From positions 542,394,335 through 542,458,334 of the forward strand of contig NC_081412.1 in assembly GCF_030272615.1 (NCBI RefSeq): DNA of 64,000 bases, given 5' to 3'. This DNA is from Cryptomeria japonica. Its lineage: Eukaryota > Streptophyta > Pinopsida > Cupressales > Cupressaceae. Numbering within the stretch: the stretch's first letter is position 1; each line of letters begins with the position of its first letter. The notes beneath the pieces are model-generated. The model made no database searches, had not been told where the DNA came from, and saw nothing but the letters and a program-made list of their open reading frames with translations. Positions 56,981-64,000 of this stretch are shown here, piece by piece. A program made the translations under genes and the position numbers.

Positions 56981-57299
56981 CAATTGACAACGTATGTTCT
57001 ATCACATAATTGTCAATTTCAGCCTAATCCAATTGACAACATATGTTCTATCACATAATTGTCAATTTCTATGGTACTCCCTATTCATCACAAAGTGTCT
57101 CGATCTATCCTATCCTAGGGCCTCTGCCTGAGTGTATCCTCTTGAGTAGTTTCCTGATTAGCAACGTATGTTCTATCACATAATTGTCAATCGCAACCCT
57201 ATTTGCTATCCTAGTCTTCCCTAGAGGACTTGCTTGAGTGTATCCTCTCAGCAGCTTATCCAATCGATAACGTATGTTTATCACAAAACTACCGATTCG
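56981..57299. repeat. Four hairpin repeats upstream of PMD (B)
   Basis: Copies at 56,981-57,019, 57,029-57,068, 57,157-57,192 and 57,261-57,299. Each has AATTGACAA pairing with TTGTCAATT and inner TATGT pairing with ACATA. Two related copies lie in A at 61,011-61,050 and 61,112-61,150. Confidence 0.8.
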
Positions 57300-57309
57300 A
57301 CCTTGAAGA

Positions 57310-57545
57310 CATAAACACACATTTGTGACAAAAATGCACTTGCAAACTTCACAAACACGCCTACCCTACAAAGACACACTTGAATCACACAGACGTGCCT
57401 CTATTCGACACAGACACACCTGTCTTGCACAAATGCGCTTGCATTTCACAGATGCGCTAGCATTGGACACAAATGTTATTAAAACCATAGACACGCTTAA
57501 ACTTGACATAGATGCGCCTAGCCTACCCAAATGCACCTTAGCGTT
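57310..57545 (-). repeat. Periodic leader array of PMD (B), about 19.6-nt period
   Basis: On the minus strand the motif reads CACGTCTGTGT, GCGCATTTGTG and so on. Centres (plus coordinates) at 57,314, 57,333, 57,354, 57,373, 57,392, 57,413, 57,432, 57,451, 57,472, 57,490, 57,511 and 57,530: spacings 19 or 21 (once 18), in a 19-19-21 pattern. Same motif and same orientation relative to the ORF as the gag leader arrays. Confidence 0.85.
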
Positions 57546-57805
57546 TTTTACCCCGCTTGACATTTTTTTTGCAACCTACCTAAAGCACATTTATTACACT
57601 ACCTAACATGTATTTATGACAACAATTAATGCAATAAGGTACAAGGAGATTTTGTGGTACTTACTGGCTCTCCTGCATTTGCTGGCCTTTGATATCAACG
57701 AACATGACCGAATGTTTGCACCAATGCCATCGCTGCTGACTGTTGACGTCTCTCTGTACTCTGCTCTCTTAGGTGTGTGGATGACAATGAGGATGTTTTC
57801 CCTCA

Positions 57806-57826
57806 TAGTCTATCTTATAGACTACC
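57806..57826 (-). promoter_or_regulatory. Candidate TATA box for antisense PMD transcript (B)
   Basis: Minus strand reads GTAGTCTATAAGATAGAC about 1.1 kb before the PMD ATG. A has GTAGCCTATATGTACAGG at the matching place (near 61,680). Weak evidence. Confidence 0.3.
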
Positions 57827-58050
57827 CTTGCCCTAGTCTCATGCGTCAGTCTTCTTTATCCCGTGACTCTGTCACTCTATCCTATCTTGTCAGTCTTTTC
57901 TAGCCTTTCTTTCTTATTGAGAGATTGTCTGCGATCTTTTTGGACATTTTCATCCAATCTCTTGAGGGGGCATATCATTTCCATCTTGGGGCAACTTTGT
58001 ATCAGTTCATCTTATCTTCTTTGAAACAACGCGACAAGCTGCATTGTCTC

Positions 58051-58064
58051 AAAGAGGAGCAAAA
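58051..58064 (+). other. Polypurine tract of B
   Basis: AAAGAGGAGCAAAA directly before the 3' LTR; primes plus-strand DNA synthesis in LTR elements. The 120 bp upstream (ATTGAGAGATTGTC...TGCATTGTCTC) is conserved with A. Confidence 0.85.
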
Positions 58065-58830
58065 TGTAGACACCTAAAATTGTCCTATCTAATTAAATAA
58101 ATATTTTATTTATTTAATTGTTTAAGCCTAATTCTTCTATTAATTAATTAAATATTTATTTATTTAATTAATTTATTTATCCTCTTCTAGCCTTATTTCT
58201 CATTTAAATAAATACATTTATTTATTTAAATAATCCTTCCCCTAAATTAAATAAACATCTTATTTATTTAATTGATCCCACTTCCTCTATTAATTAAATG
58301 AATCTTTATTTATTTAATCAATTCATTAGCCTTTTCTACTCATGACACATGTCATTCATCTCTTAATTCCTACATTACCTACCCTCTCATTATTTTCTTA
58401 TTTCTTCTACCTACCCTCTAATTCTAGCCGACCATTTATCTTTTACACCTCTCAATCTCATCCCTCCATTTCTTACAGTGTCTTCTATATAAGATGATTC
58501 TTCGCTCATTATCAATAGTCCTGGATTAGCATTCGAACTTTCATATGCAATCAAGCTTACTTGCAACCACATTTCTGTTCTTTGTTGAGCTCTTGTGCAC
58601 ACATAAAATCTAAGAGCAAATATATCAAGCAAGATCAATGGAGATAGGAAGAATGGAGATCCAAACCCTATTGGACATGTGATGGTACAATTTTTGTGAT
58701 TTCATTTGATTTACATTGTCTTAGGTAATCTTCATATGTTATGGTGGATCTTTGTTGTTGTTAGGCTAGGGTTTTGTGGTTGAATTCATTTAGTATTTTA
58801 ATATTGTTGTTTCTATTTTTACTATAAACA
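58065..58830 (+). mobile_element. 3' LTR of element B
   Basis: 766 bp, TGTAGACACC...CTATAAACA. Five AT palindromes lie in U3 (58,091-58,119, 58,141-58,172, 58,202-58,231, 58,244-58,272, 58,290-58,322). TATATAAG at 58,486-58,493. The GATAC TSD follows. This is the only complete LTR of B. Confidence 0.93.
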
Positions 58831-58854
58831 GATACAAAAATGGATCCAAGAGAG

Positions 58855-60768
58855 CTATGATGAAGACCCTCCCTCAAAGCCGGCATGCCTCAAAGGAATC
58901 TGAGCTCCTGAAGATCCAACCCTTGGATCTCCTCGTTTGTCCCCTCCTCCTGGTGGTGCAAGTGGACCCATGATTCCACCACTGGATTCTCTCCTCCAAT
59001 CTATGCCAGTAGTGGTAGTAGAGCTTGATGCTCTCCTATAAATCCATGCTCTCTACTCTGGAGGTACTACGACAAAGTAGAAGCTCCTCTAGTAGGCTAT
59101 CTCATCTCCTGCATGGACACAAAAGGCGAACCCAGATGCTGTGTCTCCTACTGTTGTTGCCCTAGCCACCCTCAAGGTATCCTCTGTAGTCGTATACCTT
59201 TGGATGGTCTCATCCCTCTCCTGCTGCATATCTGTCAGTTGTCGCCTCAATAGAGTCAACTCTATCTCAAGATCGTCGATCTCATCGACCTACCCTACTG
59301 TGAGCTCTCATAGCATGAGTAGCTCATCCTCCTCCTCGTCTCCTCCCTAGGCTCCCTTTTCCTATCCTCTCTACTATGGGATGGCATGTCCCCATCCCTG
59401 TATTTGCCTGGGAATCTGTAGGACCTGTCCCCCTCTCCCTCTAGGTGGCCTCAATGGTCTGCCTCCCTGTCCTGCATCACCACCTCCTCCAACACCCTTT
59501 GCTCTCCCCTCATTCCTCTGTCCACCCTCTTGACTCCCCCTCACCTTCGTCTCCTCCATCCATCTCCATCCTCATCATCATCATCCTCCTCCTCTGCGAG
59601 TATGGGCTCACCTGGATCTGTGAGTCTCAAAAATGGGTGTGTTGCAAAATATGTTGTATACTCCTCATCCATCCCAACATCAATAATATATGGCAACATG
59701 TCCCAAGACATCAACACTAGCTTCTCAAATTATGTCATGACCGCATCGTATGACAAAATGGGCCCCCAACAGCTCTACTCTAATGGCTCTACTCTTTGAC
59801 TGTCCATGCAAACTCACCCAAACCCCGTGGCATCCTCTGTTGTCTGTTGAACTACGTGCATACTCTATCAATCAAGTGCCTGTCTAATATATATAAAGTC
59901 CAACCAATCAGATATCTGCTCCTGAAACAAAATGATAGCTTTGTTGCATCCTCCTCCCAGGCCTCACAATCTAAGTATGGCCTCCATATCACACTATCAA
60001 TATCATCAATAACCCTCCGCCAGTACTCCAACTTCCCAATCCATGGCTAGGAAGTGATCATGTGCTATATAGATGTGCATATGACTGCCCGATGCCTCTG
60101 AACCTGAAATGTATAGGCCTAGTCACAACTATATGCTCATACGCCCACACCTGTAGAAGTGTCACCCAACATCCCAATCCGCAACCACTGAGGTACAAAA
60201 ACTAATGCAACTCATGATATAGATGTGCTAGTATGCAATGTACCCATGCAAACCTCCTCCTCTTTGTGAGTAGGATCTCTAATGTCCATCCCCATCCAAT
60301 AGCCAACCCTCATGTCACTCTGTTTAAACATAGATAACCAATGATGATCCCTCCCAACAATGCTGCTAATGCATATCTGTTGCTAGTCATCACCTCCCAA
60401 CTTAGGTGTCCCGGTCTCATCTTAAGATTTGGATCTCCAAAGACCCGTCTTAGTGCATCCCTGTCTCCCTCTTGGTCATAGATCATGAGATCTCCATGGA
60501 TTGGAACCCTTAATATCCTGTACACATCCTCTAATGTGACTGACATCTCGCTAGTCAGCAAATAAAATGTGGATGTCTTAGAGTGCCATCTCTTTGCAAG
60601 AGCAGTCAATAGTCCTATGTTCGTCCTAATCTCCAACATGTACATCGTATGTCTCAGGCCCATCGTGTCAATAGCAGCATGATCCTCATTGGTCAACTCT
60701 ATTCGTAATAGCTGAGTCACAAGGAATCTATCTCTAGACTTTAGCTGGGGCAAGTTCTCCTGCATCAA
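58855..60768 (-). pseudogene. Antisense plant mobile domain protein of element A
   Basis: Minus strand. First ATG at 60,768 (MMQENLPQLKSRDRFLVTQL). PMD N-half to 60,310: ALAKRWHSKTSTFYLLTSEM, VTLEDVYRILRVPIHGDLM, GDPNLKMRPGHLSWEVM; then a TGA at the same place as in B (after NRVT/DRVT). The C-half continues with GWGWTLEILLTKRRRFAWV and LLQVWAYEHIVVTRPIHF, breaking up further on. An acidic EEEDDDDEDGDG linker follows, and the C-terminus GGIMGPLAPPGGGDKRGDP...AGFEGGSSS lies at 58,855-58,985, matching B. It belongs to A because the 3' LTR at 61,926 pairs with 29,017. Confidence 0.82.
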
Positions 60769-61010
60769 ATTGAATCAATCATATCAATCCTAGTGGTACT
60801 CATGTTTATCACATAGTGCTACTTATATCCTAGTGCTTATGTCTATCACACGGTGCTGCATCCTAGTGTATATGTTTGTCACATTGCACTATATTCTATC
60901 TTGCTAGAGAACTCGTTGGATTTTATCAATTCGATGACTTATCCTATACTCATCTTAGAAAACCTACATGTTTCAGGGCACATGTTGAGTGAATCCTCTT
61001 AGCAATTTAT

Positions 61011-61150
61011 CCAATTGGCAACGTATGTTTATCACAAAATTGTCAATTTTAACCTATCCTTTAGTTTGTCTCCCTAGGACACCTGTTTGAGTGAATCCTC
61101 TTAGTAGCTTATCCAATCGACAATGTATGTTCATCACAAAACTGTCAATT
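61011..61150. repeat. Two hairpin repeats upstream of PMD (A)
   Basis: Copies at 61,011-61,050 (AATTGGCAA with TTGTCAATT, a G-T pair replacing A-T) and 61,112-61,150. Counterparts of the B copies. Confidence 0.7.
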
Positions 61151-61164
61151 CCTGCCTAATTAGA

Positions 61165-61412
61165 CATAGATGTGTTTTTGCTACGCAAACATGGTTTTAG
61201 CTACCTCAAATGCTCTTTTGCAACCTAGATGCGTATGTTCATCACAAACACGGGACTGCTCTACGTATATGCATTTTGCCAACGCAGACACGCTTGTTCA
61301 TCACATACACGCCCATATGCATACCTAGATGCGATTAGATTCTCAAATGCGACCTAAACCTACCTATACACAACTGTTTGTCATAGATGCATTCAAACCT
61401 AACACAAATGTG
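61165..61412 (-). repeat. Periodic leader array of PMD (A), about 19.7-nt period
   Basis: Centres at 61,169, 61,188, 61,209, 61,228, 61,247, 61,268, 61,287, 61,306, 61,328, 61,346, 61,367, 61,386 and 61,407: spacings 19, 21, 19, 19, 21, 19, 19, 22, 18, 21, 19, 21. Individual copies differ (GATGCG, AACACG, TACACG), but spacing is kept as in B. Confidence 0.8.
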
Positions 61413-61911
61413 TTTCTACCCAAAATGTCACTTCCACATTTTTGCAAAACTAGCTTAAAATGCATTAAATGCAACAATAAATGCAAAATTGTACAGGATG
61501 AGTTTGAGGTACTTACCGGCTCACCCATGTCATCTGGCCTTTGGAACCTGTAGATGCAATCGAACCTGTGTAGTCTATCTGCCATCTCTCTTGCTCTGTT
61601 GACTTCTCTCTAAGATCTTTGTGCACTTTGATCTCTTAAGTGTGTGGATGCAAATGAGGATGTTTTTCTTTGTGGCCTGTACATATAGGCTACTTAGCCC
61701 TAGTTTCTTGTGTTGATCTTTTCTCCCCCCATTAGCCCTTCTTTTGTCAGTTCTTTCTAGTCTTTCTTTCTTTCTTATCGAGAGATTGTCTACAATGTTT
61801 TCAAACATATTCATCCAATCTCTCGAGGGGGAATATGATTCCCATTATGGGGCAACTTTGTATCAGTTTATCTTATCTTCTTTGAGCCAACATGACAAGC
61901 TGCATTGTCTC

Positions 61912-61925
61912 AAAGAGGGGCAAAG
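61912..61925 (+). other. Polypurine tract of A
   Basis: AAAGAGGGGCAAAG immediately before the 3' LTR; same place and type as in B. Confidence 0.85.
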
Positions 61926-62651
61926 TGTAGAAACCTAAAATGATCCTATCTAATCAAATAAATATTTTTATTTATTTAATTATTTTACCCTAAGTCTTTT
62001 GTTAATTAAATAAATCTTTATTTATTTAATTAATTCATTAATCCTCTTCTAAGCCTTTCCTCATTTAAATAAGTACTTTTATTTATTTAATTATCCTTTT
62101 TCTTATATTAATTAAATAAATATTTATTTATTTATTTAATTCATTAGCCTTTTTTACCCATGACACATGTCATTCATATCTTAATTCCTACACCACGTAC
62201 CCTATTATTATTTTCTTATTTCCTCTACCTACCCTTTAATCTTAGCCGACCATTTATCCTCTTCACCTTTTAATCGTAGCCCTCCATTTTCCTAAAGTGT
62301 TCTCTATAAGAGGATACTCTCCTTCATTATCAAAAACCTAATCAATCTTATGCAATCAAGCCTTCTTGTGATCAAGCTATCAACCATAATCTGTTCTTTA
62401 TTGAGCTCTTGTGCACACATAAAATCTGAGAGCAAATATATTAAACATGAACAATGGAGATAGGAGACAATGCAGATTGAAACCCTACTTGACATGTGAA
62501 TGGTAATATTGCTTTATTTTGATGATTTGCATGATCTTAGGTATCTCTATTGGTGTATGGTGGATGTTTCATCATAGGACTTAGATTGTTTGTGGCTGGA
62601 TCTTTATGGTTTTATAATAGGTTTTCATCATAATATTTTTCACTGTATACA
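61926..62651 (+). mobile_element. 3' LTR of element A
   Basis: 726 bp, TGTAGAAACC...CTGTATACA, followed by TSD CTACT (62,652-62,656). TATAAG at 62,305-62,310. Pairs with 29,017-29,781 by the shared U5 phrases AACCCTACTTGA, TTTGATGATTTGCATGATCT and GGTGTATGGT. Confidence 0.92.
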
Positions 62652-63660
62652 CTACTTTATCAAAGTCTGGCAGTTTTTTACTCTCATTTCTCTTAAGAGA
62701 CTTTGTCAAACTATGTAGCCTAGAAGGATTGAGGCATTTAGGGTACAATATAATTACTCCCTTAAGATTTACCTACCCACTTTGATGTTTTAATGTGATC
62801 AATTTGGTCCTTGAACACGAAGAGTACAAAATATGGCTCTTGACAATATTATGTTGAACTCAAATAAGACATTTTGTAAGAATGCATTCATTGTTTACAT
62901 GATCAAATGACTTTTAGTTTATAAAATTGAGTGTTTATTATAGAGGGATCCCACATTCACTTGAAGCTTTAAACAAAATATTCCTAGGTTCCACAAACTC
63001 TATAAACTGCTTTGTCAAAATTTAGTTTTTTATTCTAAGTCTCTTAAGATACTTTTCCATAATTGTGTAGCCTAGAAGGATTGATGCATTTGGTCCCATA
63101 ATGCTAATAATGTTAATTATGGCTCTTGGCAACATTATGTTGAACAAAAATGAGGCATTTTGCAAGAATGCATTTATTATTTTTAAGATAAAATGATTTC
63201 AAGTTTAAAAAAAAGAGGTTATTTTGAAGAGACTCCACATTCATCTATAGGTCTAGATGAAACATTTCCAGGTCCTATAAACTCTAAGAATTGCTTCATC
63301 AAATTTTGGTATTTTTTAATCTTGGGTCTCTTAAGAGGCTTTATCAAAATTGTGTAACTTAAAAAAATTAAAAAACCCAATAAACAAAATGGGGTCTCCC
63401 CTAGCATTCACTTGCCCACCTTGACATGTTGGTGTATTCAATTTGATCCCACAAAGTAAAAATATAATATCTTTTAGCAATATTATGCTTAATGTAAATG
63501 CGATATTTTACAAGAATTCATTCATTGTTTGCACAATCAAGTAGTTTTGAGTAGACAAAAAATGGGAGTAACTATTGTAATTATAGATGAAACATTCTTA
63601 GACTCCATAAAATCTAAGAACTGCTTCATCAAAGTTTAAATTTTTTTACTTTCAAATCTA
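62652..63660. repeat. Tandem array, about 350 bp per unit (right part)
   Basis: Continues the 26,410-29,016 array after element A. Marker box at 62,652, 63,007, 63,291 and 63,621 (spacings 355, 284, 330). CAAGAATGCATT and ATATGGCTCTTG phrases recur. Confidence 0.8.
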
Positions 63661-64000
63661 CCTTATTGGAATCATGTTTCCCATGGATAAAAGCACAATG
63701 TTGTGCATACTTTTTGCAAACAAAATAGATTAGGATGAAATCACCCTAAAAAAATTCAAGCAAAAGGGTTTTGCCCAAAACTATGTGGCGCTAGGAGTTT
63801 TGGTTGGAATCTTTTGCTCAAAGCCACTAAAAAATAATAATTTAATTCAATAATTCAAAACATACTACTTTTGTATTAAAAAAAATTATTTTTTTTTTTA
63901 AGAAAAAGTGTTTTAGTTGAAATGGTTACACTCATAATTGTCTATGTGGCAACCTATTAGGCAACTTAACCCCTCTTATAAGGAAAATTCAATGAAAACT
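63661..64000. other. No gene seen
   Basis: AT-rich sequence with poly-A and poly-T runs near 63,880. The array similarity fades out here. Confidence 0.5.

Larger units (their letters stand above)
41589..58830 (+). mobile_element. Element B: Tat-like Ty3/gypsy retrotransposon nested in A
   Basis: TSD GATAC at 41,584-41,588 and 58,831-58,835. Joining the flanks restores the A sequence seen uninterrupted in B itself at 54,830-54,860 (AAAACTGATAC then AGAGCTATGATGAA-like). Contents: chimeric 5' LTR, leader with a foreign solo LTR, gag-pol 45,721-53,218, stem-loops, antisense PMD 54,867-56,698, PPT, 3' LTR 58,065-58,830. 17.2 kb. Its reading frames are somewhat better preserved than A's, consistent with later insertion. 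Confidence 0.93.
29017..62651 (+). mobile_element. Element A: large Tat-like Ty3/gypsy retrotransposon (hosting element B)
   Basis: 5' LTR 29,017-29,781; leader; gag-pol 32,211-39,760; post-pol stem-loops; antisense PMD ORF 58,855-60,768; polypurine tract; 3' LTR 61,926-62,651. TSD CTACT at 29,012-29,016 and 62,652-62,656. Without element B and its TSD it is about 16.4 kb. Two RNase H domains, no chromodomain at the integrase end, large size and a downstream antisense ORF fit the Tat lineage (family knowledge). Many stops and frameshifts: inactive. LTRs differ from each other clearly, so the insertion is old. Confidence 0.9.

Noticed and set aside
57310-57545. CRISPR array, suggested by regular short repeats
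   Set aside because: Repeats are about 10-12 nt, degenerate and 19-21 nt apart with no unique spacers of fixed length; the setting is a plant retrotransposon.
58855-60768. A host PMD gene of the MAIL1 type
   Set aside because: It lies between the internal region and 3' LTR of element A, has the same linker and C-terminus as the copy in B, and carries stops.
29017-62651. Tandem array of three elements sharing LTRs
   Set aside because: The TSDs (CTACT outer, GATAC inner) and the LTR subfamilies (29,017 with 61,926; 41,589 with 58,065) show one element inserted inside another.
1-64000. tRNA, rRNA or organelle-derived sequence
   Set aside because: None recognised by eye on either strand; a tRNAscan or organelle alignment would be needed to exclude small remnants.

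Overview
The window looks like intergenic DNA from a large plant genome, most likely a gymnosperm (inference). It is AT-rich and almost entirely decayed retrotransposons. Coding traces belong to plant Ty3/gypsy and plant L1-type LINE families. No intact host gene, tRNA or rRNA was seen, and nearly every element ORF carries stops or frameshifts.

Layout. 1-5,777: minus-strand Ty3/gypsy fragment (5' LTR, leader, gag, zinc knuckle, protease, proline-rich linker; no RT or integrase), with a leader-like segment repeated in inverted orientation at 860-1,185. 7,074-13,241: essentially full-length minus-strand LINE with a 17-bp target-site duplication (TSD). 13,260-16,150: strongly T-poor sequence split by a solo LTR (15,084-15,866). 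18,180-19,562: degenerate minus-strand ORFs including an RNase H domain. 19,800-25,630: ORF-poor DNA with promoter-like signals and one possible two-exon minus-strand transcript. 26,410-63,660: a diverged tandem array of about 350 bp per unit, interrupted by a solo LTR (26,721-27,493) and by element A.

Element A (29,017-62,651, TSD CTACT) is a very large Ty3/gypsy retrotransposon. Element B (41,589-58,830, TSD GATAC), same family but another LTR subfamily, is nested in it. B in turn holds a 1.19-kb solo LTR of a different family (43,427-44,615, TSD AAGTT). Gene order on the plus strand is gag, protease, G-patch, RT, RNase H, second RNase H, integrase, which fits the Tat lineage. Downstream of integrase each element carries a minus-strand ORF with a plant mobile domain (PMD), convergent with gag-pol and ending just before the 3' LTR region.

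The most interesting system is this A/B family. Its sense leader (before gag) and antisense leader (before PMD) both carry arrays of the same degenerate 10-12-nt motif (core RCGTCTGYGT), oriented with the downstream ORF and spaced 19 or 21 nt. Sense arrays form blocks with 21-19-21 spacing repeating every 108-110 bp; antisense arrays repeat 19-19-21. Just after integrase lie three tandem stem-loops of common design, with pairing preserved between A and B, followed by a cluster of AATAAA signals between the two convergent genes. B's 5' LTR is a chimera containing a piece of the PMD gene, as expected from reverse-transcriptase template switching.
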